From: CAADGU01 sp035444285
GTDB taxonomy: Bacteria > Chloroflexota > Anaerolineae > Promineifilales > Promineifilaceae
Direction: 5' to 3'
Length of the DNA stretch: 64,000 nt
NCBI GenBank assembly: GCA_035444285.1
Contig: DAOMOK010000010.1
Location: 186,001 to 250,000 of the forward strand
Positions 17,712 to 26,511 of this stretch are shown here, piece by piece. A program made the translations under genes and the position numbers. Below the pieces are notes generated by a model. That model was given only the letters and a program-made list of their open reading frames with translations, had not been told where the DNA came from and made no database searches. How positions within the stretch are numbered: position 1 is the stretch's first letter; each line of letters begins with the position of its first letter.

Positions 17712-19736
17712 TTAATTCTTAAAGCTAATTGGCAAGAAAATCTGCAACGGCGACAGGTCGGGTGTGGTGATAACGGTGGGGGCAAACCCATTTGCGCCGC
17801 CGACAGCGAAGATGGTCGCTATCGCACCTGCAGGCACACGAATGAGCGGGATGTCAAAGAGCAGGTCGCCACAGCTTGAGCCAGCCGCCGTCACTTTCAG
17901 GTCATACAGACCGGCAGGTAGTTCCAGATAGGGGTCGGTGAACGCTTTGTACGGGACAGTGGACAAAACGGCCGTGCCATCCTCCGTGCAAATATCCACC
18001 TCCGTGCCACTGCTGGCAAAAGGCGCATAATGCACCACACGCACACGGGCACTGCCCGCCGCCGGGGCGCTGTTGTCATCCACCAGTGCATCCAGTTCCA
18101 ACGGCTGGTTCACGCCATCGCCAATCGCCGACAGGGTGTAATCCATCCCCGCCATCAGGCTGAACGTGCCGGTAATGGCTGGCGTCACCGTTCCGGTGGG
18201 GATGATCTCGATCAGGTAATCACCGGCATCCAGCGCCACGCCTTCCACCAATTGACCAAAGACAAAGTCGGTAATGGCGTCAGCGCCATTTACGCGCACG
18301 GTGACAGAGGTATTCTCTAGACCGGCAGCAAACGGGGCAAAGTGGCCGACGTTGACCATCGCCTGGGTGGGCGTCAGGTTAAAGCCGGTGATGCTGGTTA
18401 CATTTAACGGCCAGTCATTGGCGCCGCCGATGGCATACAGGTCAACCATCTCGTTGCCGCCCAGACGGACGGAGGGCAAATCCAGCGCCACCGTGCCACA
18501 GTCGGTGCCCGCCAGGGCGATGAGCAGGTCATAATCCCCGGCAGGCAGATTGAGCGTGGCCACGTCCTTGTAGGCAAAGTTGCTGACAACGGCCGTGCCC
18601 GCATCCGTGCAAATGTCTACTTCTGTACCACTGCTGGCAAAGGGAGCCAGATGGGCCACAAACACAGTCGCATCGCCGCCCGCCGCCAGGCGGTCAGGCA
18701 GCATATTCCGATCATAGACCACCAGTTCCAACGGCTGATTTTCGCCGTCACCGATGGCCGCAATCACATAGTCGCCGCCCGCTTCCAGCGTAGCTGTGCC
18801 GCTGATGGCCACGGTGCTGCTGCCGGTGGGCAGGATTTGCACCAGATAGTCACCCGCTGGCAGTTCCACACCGGCGGCGATGTCGCCAAATTCAAAGTTG
18901 GTCAGGGCGTCGCCGCCGTTCAGACGCACGGTGACGGATGTGCCCAGAGCGGTATCGGCAAAGGGCGCATAATGGGCCACGTTAACCACCGCGGGCGTTA
19001 GCGTCAGACCGGTGATGCTGGTGGCGCTGATGGGCCAGTCATTGGCGCCGCCGATGGCAAAAGCGTCATAGATCTGGCCTGCTTCCAGGCGTAATGAGGG
19101 CAAATCCAGCGCTACCGCCGCACAATTGGTACCGGCGACGGCTACGAGCAGATCATAATCGCCGGGCGGGAGCGCCACGTAGGGGTCGGTGACATCATCG
19201 TAGGCGAAGTTGGTGAGTACGGCCGTGCCACCGTCCGTACAAATGTCCACCTCCGTGCCGCTGCTGGCGAAGGGAGCGTAATGGGCCAGGCGTAGTTTGG
19301 CCTCAGTGGGGGATACGGCCGTATCATCCACCAATGCCCGCAACGCCAACGGCTGGTTAACGCCATCGCCGATAGCTGCCAGCGTGTAGCTGGTATCCTG
19401 CATCAGCGTAACCGTACCGCTGATAGCCGCATCGTTGCTGCCGGTGGGCACAATTTCAATTAGATACGTGTCAGCGGGCAACGAGGTATTGACAATCTCG
19501 CCAAATTCAAAATCGGTGATGGCATCACCGCCATTCACACGCACTGTAACAGATGTGCCCAAGGCCGTGTTGGCGAAGGGAGCAAAATGGGCAACAGACA
19601 CCAATGGGTCTGCGCCCGCCGTGGGTGATTCGGCCTGATTGGAAACGGCCGTCCATGCCAATACAGACGGGATGGCCAAGAGCAAAACCAGCATAACTAT
19701 CAACAATAAACCTGAGCGGTAAACTTTTTCTCGCAT
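17712..19736 (-). CDS. Secreted DUF4397 repeat protein
   Basis: A 674-residue exported protein. After a signal peptide (about 1-28) it has six DUF4397-like units in three alternating pairs. The A-type units carry HFAPFA, SVTVRVNG and GDYLIEI. The B-type units carry HYAPFASSGTEVDICT and GDYDLLVA with a conserved Cys pair. DUF4397 modules are Ig-like surface domains of unknown ligand. It ends in IFLPISFKN, the short tail shared by four other secreted proteins here. ATG 19736 follows GGAGG by 6 bases. It is transcribed away from the subtilase and downstream of the sigma/anti-sigma pair on the same strand. Confidence 0.88.
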   Translation of the reverse strand: MREKVYRSGLLLIVMLVLLLAIPSVLAWTAVSNQAESPTAGADPLVSVAHFAPFANTALGTSVTVRVNGGDAITDFEFGEIVNTSLPADTYLIEIVPTGSNDAAISGTVTLMQDTSYTLAAIGDGVNQPLALRALVDDTAVSPTEAKLRLAHYAPFASSGTEVDICTDGGTAVLTNFAYDDVTDPYVALPPGDYDLLVAVAGTNCAAVALDLPSLRLEAGQIYDAFAIGGANDWPISATSITGLTLTPAVVNVAHYAPFADTALGTSVTVRLNGGDALTNFEFGDIAAGVELPAGDYLVQILPTGSSTVAISGTATLEAGGDYVIAAIGDGENQPLELVVYDRNMLPDRLAAGGDATVFVAHLAPFASSGTEVDICTDAGTAVVSNFAYKDVATLNLPAGDYDLLIALAGTDCGTVALDLPSVRLGGNEMVDLYAIGGANDWPLNVTSITGFNLTPTQAMVNVGHFAPFAAGLENTSVTVRVNGADAITDFVFGQLVEGVALDAGDYLIEIIPTGTVTPAITGTFSLMAGMDYTLSAIGDGVNQPLELDALVDDNSAPAAGSARVRVVHYAPFASSGTEVDICTEDGTAVLSTVPYKAFTDPYLELPAGLYDLKVTAAGSSCGDLLFDIPLIRVPAGAIATIFAVGGANGFAPTVITTPDLSPLQIFLPISFKN

Positions 19737-19935
19737 GTTTGCCTCCTATGCAACCTTTTAATTTGAATGGTATGGCGCTGTTTGCGCCGGGTGTGGGGGC
19801 TTGACAAAGGTCAGATCTGTTTTGCGCGCGCCTGCAAGCCAACCACTATTTTTGTTGTTCAATCAGGTATACGAAGGCAGTCGTGGTTTTGTACGTATCA
19901 AATTCTAAAATTCATATACAATATCTTCATAAAAT

Positions 19936-19966
19936 ATAAAAAGCCCCGGCTGATTCCAGCCAGGGC
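19936..19966 (-). terminator. Rho-independent terminator of the anti-sigma gene
   Basis: On the minus strand GCCCTGGCTG, a GAAT loop and CAGCCGGGGC are followed by TTTTTAT. The 10-bp GC-rich stem (one G-T pair) lies about 28 bases past the anti-sigma stop. Confidence 0.8.
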
Positions 19967-19993
19967 CTTGTTTTCAAGGGGATTGGGAGGGCT

Positions 19994-21085
19994 TCAGGAC
20001 CCCATCAACTCACCTAACAAGATGATGTCACCGGTTCGCTGTGGGCTGCCACCTTCCGGTTCGATGGAAACACCAACGGCCGTAAACGTGTGCATGGGCG
20101 TGAGTGAATGCACAATCAGCGCCCGCTGCCCCTGCACATCCACCGCAAAAGTCTCGGCCGTGTCATGCCCGTCTTCCCGAATGAGTAATACCTGGTATAC
20201 CTGTCCGGGCGCCAGGTTTTCCATTCCATCAACTAATAAAAGGGAGAGATTGGTGTTTGGATCAAACAAAAGCTGGCCCACGGCCTGGGGTTGGTTTTCT
20301 GTACCCGGCAGAGAAACCAGGTCTACATCCGGCGAGGCAAACAAGGCCAATACCTCATTGGCGGCATCCAGGTCAACCTGCAACATGGCGGCCAATGCTT
20401 CCAGCGCCACCAGTTGTTCGCTCAAGGCTTCATTCTGGCTTATCAACACGGCCGTATCTTCCGCCAATACCGCCTTTTCATCGGCTAACAACGCAGCCTG
20501 CATTTGGGCGGTATCCCGCTCCTGTCGCAGTGTCTCCAACTGCGTCTGCAGCCGGGCATTTTCACGGTCGGCAGTGGTCACGGCCGTTGCCAATTCCTGG
20601 TTTGTTTGCTGTAACACATTATTTTCTGCTTGCAGCGCCTGGATATTAGCCGCCTGAGACGTGATCTGCTGCTCATATTGTGTGGCGCGGTTTTGCCAGA
20701 GCAGCGCCGCAAAGACGAGGGTGAGCAGGGCAACGGCAACGGCCGTGCCCCAGACCGGCGGCGACAAAAATCCCCGCAGCCGCTCCGCCCAGCTTACCTT
20801 TCGGAGCGCAAGCGGTTCTACCGGTTGCCGCCCCGGTTGCCATGCCGCCCCAAACCTTGCCTGCGCATCAGCCGTTACCCGCGCCATGAGCGCCTCTTCC
20901 ATCCCCGGCGAAGGCGAGACAGGTGGTGCGGTATGCGCCAACGCCGTCACTGCCAGTTGCATTTCCCGTAGTTCAGCTTCCGCTTCTGGATGGCGCGCCA
21001 GATAGGCTTCCACCTCCTGCTGTTCATCTTCGGTGAGGCCGCCCAATGCATACAGCGCCAGCAGCCCTTGCATGTGCTCGTCCAT
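19994..21085 (-). CDS. RskA-like anti-sigma factor with coiled coil
   Basis: A 363-residue membrane protein. The N-terminal anti-sigma-type helical domain (about 1-60, ALYALGGLTEDEQQEVEAYL) should bind the ECF sigma in the cytoplasm. One membrane span lies at about 111-130. A long coiled coil (about 133-245) and an RskA-type beta domain (about 255-363, GQVYQVLLIREDG) lie outside. The coiled coil is longer than in typical RskA. The start is taken as ATG 21085, one base after the sigma stop, with GAGGAA inside the end of the sigma gene, so translation is coupled. Regulated proteolysis of such proteins releases the sigma factor. Confidence 0.88.
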   Translation of the reverse strand: MDEHMQGLLALYALGGLTEDEQQEVEAYLARHPEAEAELREMQLAVTALAHTAPPVSPSPGMEEALMARVTADAQARFGAAWQPGRQPVEPLALRKVSWAERLRGFLSPPVWGTAVAVALLTLVFAALLWQNRATQYEQQITSQAANIQALQAENNVLQQTNQELATAVTTADRENARLQTQLETLRQERDTAQMQAALLADEKAVLAEDTAVLISQNEALSEQLVALEALAAMLQVDLDAANEVLALFASPDVDLVSLPGTENQPQAVGQLLFDPNTNLSLLLVDGMENLAPGQVYQVLLIREDGHDTAETFAVDVQGQRALIVHSLTPMHTFTAVGVSIEPEGGSPQRTGDIILLGELMGS

Positions 21086-21086
21086 G

Positions 21087-21677
21087 TTATTCCTCAAGGC
21101 CATAGCCATTGGCCCGCAGCGCCCGTCCCAATTTTTCCAGCGCTAACTGCGCTCTGGTGTTAATGGTGCCAAAGGGGATGTTTTTTTCCTGGGCAATTTC
21201 GCGGCGGGTCATCCCCTGAAAATAAATCCACTCGATCACATCACGCTGATCGGGCGGCAGTTCGGCCAATGCCTGATGCACCTGCTGCTGTTGGATGGAG
21301 ACCCAGGCAACCTCGGCCACGTCTGGTTCGGCGTCTACGCTGGCGGCCTGTTCGTTATGAGGGACACGGCCGTCTGGCAGCAATTCCACCAGCATGTTCT
21401 TCTGGCGGCGGATCGTGTCAATGGCCAGGTTTCGGGCAATACCAAACAGCCATCCCTGAAAGTTGCCCCGCTGCCCGTCAAATGTGTGCGCCCCATTCCA
21501 GATGCGCCAGAATGTCTCCTGGCAGGCATCTTCGGCCAATGCCTGGTCGTGTAGCAGCTTGACGCAGAACCCGGTAACACGCCCACCATAACGATCAAAC
21601 AGCGTTTTGAACGCCGCCACCTCGCCATTGGCCACATGGGCCAGCAGTTGCTCATCGCTCCATTCGTTCATACGCAT
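21087..21677 (-). CDS. ECF RNA polymerase sigma factor
   Basis: A 196-residue ECF sigma (SigK-like group). Region 2 shows FKTLFDRYGGRVTGFC, AEDACQETFWRIW and GWLFGIARNLAIDTIRR. Region 4 shows LPPDQRDVIEWIYFQGMTRREIA and the helix-turn-helix ending GTINTRAQLALEKL. It redirects RNA polymerase to a regulon controlled by the membrane-bound anti-sigma downstream. A TTG at 21710 extends the frame, but ATG 21677 or 21671 is more likely. The flanking secreted DUF4397 and subtilase genes are candidate targets by position only. Confidence 0.92.
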   Translation of the reverse strand: MRMNEWSDEQLLAHVANGEVAAFKTLFDRYGGRVTGFCVKLLHDQALAEDACQETFWRIWNGAHTFDGQRGNFQGWLFGIARNLAIDTIRRQKNMLVELLPDGRVPHNEQAASVDAEPDVAEVAWVSIQQQQVHQALAELPPDQRDVIEWIYFQGMTRREIAQEKNIPFGTINTRAQLALEKLGRALRANGYGLEE

Positions 21678-22011
21678 CAGCACGTCAGTGCTTTTGTTCT
21701 GGCTCTGCAAAAATCATTATGCATACACGCCATACAGCCGAACGAATATCGCCCTTTAACAAGATATACGGAAAACGCTGTCGGCTGTACGTGCCACAAG
21801 TGTAAGACATCGGCGAAAGTTGGGCAATTATAGGTGGGCGGTGCTTGCCAACGGCTACAAACTCTGTCACTTACGGCCGTCTTCGGTATAATACGCGGCG
21901 GCAGAATGAAACTGCTGGATAATGGGCCACATCCATACCCCATTACCCGGTCACACCATGAACCAATGCTTACCAACCACGGGAATCCCCAATAACAAAC
22001 CTGGAGGCAAT
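21678..22011. other. Divergent intergenic region, sigma/subtilase
   Basis: This 334-base gap holds the promoter at 21864-21892, one ACGGCCGT copy just before the -10 box, and the subtilase leader. An in-frame ATG at 21922 precedes the true start. I see no repeat-family element, which is unusual for a gap of this size in the window. Confidence 0.6.
21864..21892 (+). promoter_or_regulatory. Promoter of the subtilase gene
   Basis: CTGTCA (21864-21869) and a perfect TATAAT (21887-21892) are separated by 17 bases. The leader to ATG 22012 would be about 110 bases. Confidence 0.6.
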
Positions 22012-24675
22012 ATGATAAGAAAAATAATTTTATTGATTGGTATTTTGTCCGCGTTCACGGCCGTCCTGTATTCGGCCGTGCAGGCGCAAATCCCCCCTGA
22101 AAATAATAGCTGGCAGGCCAAAGTAGACCCCTGGGTGCTGCAAACGGCTGATCCCGCCCTGGCGGGGCCTGATGGGCAGTTACCCCAGACCGAGTTCCTG
22201 GTTTACCTGGCCGAACAGGGCGACGTCAGCGCCGCTGCCAACCTGCCCACCAAAGAGCAGAAAGGGCAGTATGTGTATGACACGTTGACGGCCGTAGCCA
22301 AACGCACCCAACCCGCCGTTGTCGCCCATCTGGACACACTGGGCGTTCCCTATCAGAAATTCTGGGTTGTCAATATGATCTGGGTGCGCGGCGACATGAA
22401 CGTGGTGCAGGCCATGGCGCAGCGCGACGACGTGGCCCGCCTGATCGCTAACCCCACCGTTCCCCTGCAACTCATCCCCACCACCCCCGAACAAATGCAG
22501 CGCGCTCTGGAAGCCATCGAGCCAAACATCACCCTGGTGAATGCTCCCGCTGTGTGGGCGCAAGGCGTCACCGGCGCCGGCGCCGTCATTGGTGGGCAAG
22601 ATACCGGCTACGATTGGGATCACCCCGGTCTCATTAACCAGTATCGTGGTTGGAATGGCAGCAGCGCCGATCACAATTACAACTGGCACGACGCCATTCA
22701 CAGCGGCGGCGGCGTTTGCGGCGCCAATTCTCCCGAACCGTGTGACGATCAAGGGCATGGCACACACACCATGGGCACCATGGTCGGCAACGACATGGAT
22801 CCATCGAATCCCAGTTGGCCGGCAGGCGCAACCAACGCCGTGGGCATGGCCCCTGGCGCCAAATGGATTGGCTGCCGCAATATGAACGTCGGCGACGGCA
22901 CACCGGCTACCTATGCCGAATGTTACCAGTGGTTCATCGCTCCCACCGATTTGAATGGGCAAAATCCCAATCCGGCTCTGGCCCCCCATGTCATCAACAA
23001 CTCCTGGGGCTGCCCGGCCAGCGAAGGCTGCACGGTGGGCAATGAACTGCTGGCAGTAACGCAAAACGTGGTGGCTGCCGGGATCATAACGGTTCACTCG
23101 GCCGGAAACAGTGGCTCAAGCTGTGGCACCGTCAACACTCCCTCCGGCTTTTATGACGAATCGTACAGCGTGGGGGCAACACAACTTAACGATACTATTG
23201 CCAGTTTCAGCAGCCGCGGCCCGTCTACCTTTACCAATGGGTTGAAACCAGACATCTCCGCGCCCGGCGTGGGCATTCGTTCTACCACTCGTTTTGGCAA
23301 TTACGGGTCAATGTCTGGCACCAGCATGGCCGCACCGCATGTGGCCGGGCTGGTCGGCTTGCTCATTTCGGCGCAGCCGTCATTGGCGGGCAATGTGGAT
23401 GCGCTGGAAAGTCTGATTAACAACACGGCCGTACCCCTGTTTAATGCCCAACTTTGTGGCGATGATCAACCAGGAGATGTACCTAACAATGTATTTGGAC
23501 ACGGCCGTATTGACGCCCTGAACGCCTACAACAACATTCCCGACCCCTCTGTCACGCTGGGGCTAGATAAAACTGGCCCGGCAACGGCCGTGCCCGGACA
23601 GTGGATCACCTATACCCTCACCCTGCAAAACTTGCATCCCATCAGCGTGACCAATAATGTCGTTCTCACCGATGTCATTCCGGCAGAGACAACCTTCGTC
23701 GCCGCCAGCGCGCCGCACACCTTTGACGGCACAACCGTGCAATGGGATTTTGCCTCACTGGCTGCCGAGGAAACAGTCACGGTCACACTCACGGTCATGG
23801 TAGACATGGACACGACAGCGACGGTAATTGAAAACAACCAGTATGGCAGCCAGAGCGACGAAGCGCAGTTTGTAGCCGGGTCGCCCGTGCAGACCACCGT
23901 CATCCCCTTCGAACTGGGTCTTAATAAAACCGCCTCGGCGACGGAAATTATGCCCGGCGATTGGCTGACCTATACCATCACCGTAGAAAACCTCAATCCA
24001 TTGGCCGCCACCCACAATGTGGTGCTCACCGATGTGGTACCGGCGAACACGATGTTCATTACCGCCACCATGCCACATACCTATGATGGCACAACTGTGC
24101 AATGGCAAACCCCGGAACTGGCGGCGGACGCCACCTGGGAAGTGATGTTGGTAGTGGCTGCGCCGTTAAGCACCACAGCCAACCTGGTGGAAAATGCGGA
24201 GTACAGCGTGTGGAGTGATGAGGTCACGGCCGTGTCCGGCCCACCCGTACAAACCAGCATCACCCCGCTGGCCCATGCCCTGATGCTGCACAAAGCCGCT
24301 TCCGCTGCCGAAGTGGCCGCCGGCGATACACTTACCTACACCCTGACCGTCACCCATGTGCATTCAGTTTCACCCACCACCAATGTCGTCCTCACCGATG
24401 TGCTGCCGGCCAACACCACCTTCATCACCGCCACCCTGCCCTTTACCATGGACGGCGACATCGTCTATTGGCACACGTCCTCGTTAGCGGCTGGTGGGGT
24501 GTGGCAGGTGCAATTGGTGGTGAGTACCGACATCAGCACTACCGTTTATGTGGTGGAAAATGCGGATTATGGGGTGCGCAGCGATGAGGTCACGGCCGTT
24601 GTTACCGGCCCACCCGTCATCACCTTTGTCGGCACACCATTCAAGCTGTATCTACCCATCATTCTCAAACCATAA
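22012..24675 (+). CDS. Secreted subtilisin-like protease with DUF11 repeats
   Basis: An 887-residue exported S8 peptidase. A signal peptide (about 1-26) is followed by an inhibitor-like propeptide region. The catalytic domain has D197 (GGQDTGYDWDHPG), H249 (DDQGHGTHTMG) and S438 (MSGTSMAAPHVAG). Three DUF11-type beta modules follow (about 510-860), each with LTYT and NVVLTDV. It ends in LYLPIILKP, the tail motif shared with other exported proteins here. ATG 22012 was chosen over 21922 because GGAGG lies 5 bases upstream and it starts a clean signal peptide. A TATAAT promoter lies upstream. Confidence 0.95.
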   Translation: MIRKIILLIGILSAFTAVLYSAVQAQIPPENNSWQAKVDPWVLQTADPALAGPDGQLPQTEFLVYLAEQGDVSAAANLPTKEQKGQYVYDTLTAVAKRTQPAVVAHLDTLGVPYQKFWVVNMIWVRGDMNVVQAMAQRDDVARLIANPTVPLQLIPTTPEQMQRALEAIEPNITLVNAPAVWAQGVTGAGAVIGGQDTGYDWDHPGLINQYRGWNGSSADHNYNWHDAIHSGGGVCGANSPEPCDDQGHGTHTMGTMVGNDMDPSNPSWPAGATNAVGMAPGAKWIGCRNMNVGDGTPATYAECYQWFIAPTDLNGQNPNPALAPHVINNSWGCPASEGCTVGNELLAVTQNVVAAGIITVHSAGNSGSSCGTVNTPSGFYDESYSVGATQLNDTIASFSSRGPSTFTNGLKPDISAPGVGIRSTTRFGNYGSMSGTSMAAPHVAGLVGLLISAQPSLAGNVDALESLINNTAVPLFNAQLCGDDQPGDVPNNVFGHGRIDALNAYNNIPDPSVTLGLDKTGPATAVPGQWITYTLTLQNLHPISVTNNVVLTDVIPAETTFVAASAPHTFDGTTVQWDFASLAAEETVTVTLTVMVDMDTTATVIENNQYGSQSDEAQFVAGSPVQTTVIPFELGLNKTASATEIMPGDWLTYTITVENLNPLAATHNVVLTDVVPANTMFITATMPHTYDGTTVQWQTPELAADATWEVMLVVAAPLSTTANLVENAEYSVWSDEVTAVSGPPVQTSITPLAHALMLHKAASAAEVAAGDTLTYTLTVTHVHSVSPTTNVVLTDVLPANTTFITATLPFTMDGDIVYWHTSSLAAGGVWQVQLVVSTDISTTVYVVENADYGVRSDEVTAVVTGPPVITFVGTPFKLYLPIILKP

Positions 24676-24683
24676 AAACCTAC

Positions 24684-24716
24684 AGACCTGACAGGTTTCA
24701 GAAACCTGTCAGGTCT
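24684..24716. repeat. Family D inverted repeat
   Basis: AGACCTGACAGGTTTC is mirrored by GAAACCTGTCAGGTCT with one base at the centre, a near-perfect 33-base palindrome. The same core recurs at 27713-27746 and in front of the TetR gene at 30139-30178. Confidence 0.9.
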
Positions 24717-24728
24717 CCACGAGTTGCC

Positions 24729-25625
24729 ATGAAACGAGCAGTCAGCATCAGCCTGGGCGCATCTGACCGGGACAAAGCCGTCGAAATTGAGCTATTGGGT
24801 GAAAAAGTCAGTATCGAACGGCGCGGCACCGATGGCGACATCAGCCGCGCCACCGCCCTCTTCACCGAACTGGATGGGCAGGTGGACTGCCTGGGTGTGG
24901 GCGGCATTGATCTGTGGGTAGATATGGGCGAGCGCCGTTACAACATCTCCGCCGCCCACAAGCTCATCCAAAACGTAAAAAAAACGCCGGTAGTAGATGG
25001 CAGCGGCTTGAAAAACACGCTGGAACGGCAGGTGGTAGACGCGCTCATCGCCGGGCTTGGCGAACAATACCGCCAGGGCAAGGTATTCATCACCGTGGGC
25101 GTAGATCGGTATGGCATGACGCTCAGTTTTGCCGACCACGGCTACCAGGCCACCTATGGCGACCTGATGTTTTCGGTGGGCATCCCCATTGCCGTACACA
25201 GCCTGAAAATGTTGAATATCCTCGGCCGTCTCCTGGCCCCCATCATCACCAAACTACCCATCAGTGTGCTCTACCCCACCGGCGAAAAACAAGACCAGAT
25301 TGTGCCCAAATTCAGCAAATGGTATCAATGGGCGGACGTAATCGCCGGTGACTGCCATTACATCCGGCGGCACATGCCGGACAATTTACAGGGCAAGGTC
25401 ATTGTCACCAACACCACGACGGGTAAAGATATGGAGCTGTTCCGGCAGCGGGGCGTCAGCCATGTGCTCACGTCTACGCCGATGCTGGACGGTCGTTCCT
25501 TTGGCACCAATATGATGGAAGCGGCGCTGACGGCCGTTGCCGCCAAAGGCCGCACCCTCACCCGCGCCGAACTGAGCCAGATGATCGCCCAACTGGATAT
25601 GAAACCAACAATCCACAAACTGTAA
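24729..25625 (+). CDS. Conserved protein, quinate-dehydrogenase-like by name only
   Basis: A 298-residue soluble protein beginning RAVSISLGASDRDKAVE and carrying GGIDLWVDMGERRY, TPVVDGSGLKNTLERQVV and a C-terminal HVLTSTPMLDGRSFGTN. From memory, homologues are labelled quinate 5-dehydrogenase in databases, without experimental support I know of. I cannot identify a classical NAD-binding Gly-rich motif at the usual place. It is first of three co-directional genes (next: a nucleotidyltransferase-like protein and an acyl-CoA dehydrogenase) with short gaps of 50-60 bases, each filled by a different repeat family. Confidence 0.6.
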   Translation: MKRAVSISLGASDRDKAVEIELLGEKVSIERRGTDGDISRATALFTELDGQVDCLGVGGIDLWVDMGERRYNISAAHKLIQNVKKTPVVDGSGLKNTLERQVVDALIAGLGEQYRQGKVFITVGVDRYGMTLSFADHGYQATYGDLMFSVGIPIAVHSLKMLNILGRLLAPIITKLPISVLYPTGEKQDQIVPKFSKWYQWADVIAGDCHYIRRHMPDNLQGKVIVTNTTTGKDMELFRQRGVSHVLTSTPMLDGRSFGTNMMEAALTAVAAKGRTLTRAELSQMIAQLDMKPTIHKL

Positions 25626-25670
25626 TCGGTAATCGGTAATCAGTTACCGGTAACTGATTACCGATTACCG
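25623..25670. repeat. Family F inverted repeat
   Basis: TAATCGGTAATCGGTAATCAGTTACC pairs with GGTAACTGATTACCGATTACCG. It begins inside the stop codon of the preceding gene and ends about 15 bases before the next start. Confidence 0.9.
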
Positions 25671-25684
25671 GTCACCGAGGAAAT

Positions 25685-26455
25685 ATGGACTGCGTAATTA
25701 TTGCCGGTGGCCTGCCAGGGCCAGACGACCCCATTTATGTGTACACCCAGGGGAAACCTAAGGCGTTGTTGGATATGCACGGCCGTACCCTGCTGGAACG
25801 GGTGGTAGATGCCGTGCAGGACTCCCAATACATCGAAGATGTCATCGTCGTCGGCCTGGGCGGCGACATGGGCATGAGCTTCAAGCGGCCCGTCATTCAC
25901 CTGCCCGATCATGGCAGCCTGGTAAAAAACGGTACCGCCGGCCTGGACTGGATCATCCAAAACAAACCCCAAACCACCCACGTCTTGGGTGCGTCCGGCG
26001 ACGTGCCCCTGCTCAGCGGGGCCATCATAGATGACCTGATAGACACCTGCCGCCCCTTTGACTACGGCGTTTATTACAACTTCGTCACCAGAGAAACCAT
26101 GGAGAACCGCTTCCCCCATTCCAGCCGCACCTACGTCAAACTCAAAGGGTTGGAAGTGGCTGGCGGGGATGTGGCGATCTTGACAACGCAATTAGGTCGG
26201 GAGCAAGAACTCCTGGAAATGTTAGCCAGCGCCCGTAAACATGCCTGGAAAATCGCCCGCATCGTCGGCCTGCGCATGTTGCTCAAGCTGCTGTTCCGCC
26301 AGGTAACGCTGACCGACATTGAAACCACCGCGCAGCGTCTCACTAACTTTCCGGTAAAGATATTGCTGAACCCGCACGCCGAAGCCGGTATGGACGTGGA
26401 TAAACCACACCAGGTTGACCTGATGCGTGAAGAATTGAAGAAGATGGAAACGTAA
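25685..26455 (+). CDS. MobA-like NTP transferase family protein
   Basis: A 256-residue nucleotidyltransferase-fold protein. VIIAGGLPGPDDPIY resembles the NTP-binding loop, LGKPKALL-type binding is seen as QGKPKALLDMHGRTLLERV, and the metal site fits ASGDVPLLSG. Family members transfer a nucleotide to a sugar-phosphate, molybdopterin or another acceptor. The loop departs from the usual GGxGTR form, so activity is unsure. A hydrophobic stretch (about 185-205) lies in the C-terminal half. GAGGAAAT precedes the start. The neighbours give no clear pathway. Confidence 0.75.
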   Translation: MDCVIIAGGLPGPDDPIYVYTQGKPKALLDMHGRTLLERVVDAVQDSQYIEDVIVVGLGGDMGMSFKRPVIHLPDHGSLVKNGTAGLDWIIQNKPQTTHVLGASGDVPLLSGAIIDDLIDTCRPFDYGVYYNFVTRETMENRFPHSSRTYVKLKGLEVAGGDVAILTTQLGREQELLEMLASARKHAWKIARIVGLRMLLKLLFRQVTLTDIETTAQRLTNFPVKILLNPHAEAGMDVDKPHQVDLMREELKKMET

Positions 26456-26460
26456 CGTTC

Positions 26461-26490
26461 GTAGTAGGCAGGCGATGAATCGCCTACTAC
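26461..26490. repeat. Family E inverted repeat
   Basis: GTAGTAGGC and GGCGAT pair with ATCGCCTACTAC around GAAT. Longer copies lie at 44433-44487 and 61367-61421. Confidence 0.85.
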
Positions 26491-26511
26491 AAACTTAATC
26501 TGGAGGCCCAC

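Noticed and set aside
24684..24716. Intrinsic terminator after the subtilase
   Set aside because: Near-identical copies occur at promoter-side positions and no T-run follows; treated as a repeat family.
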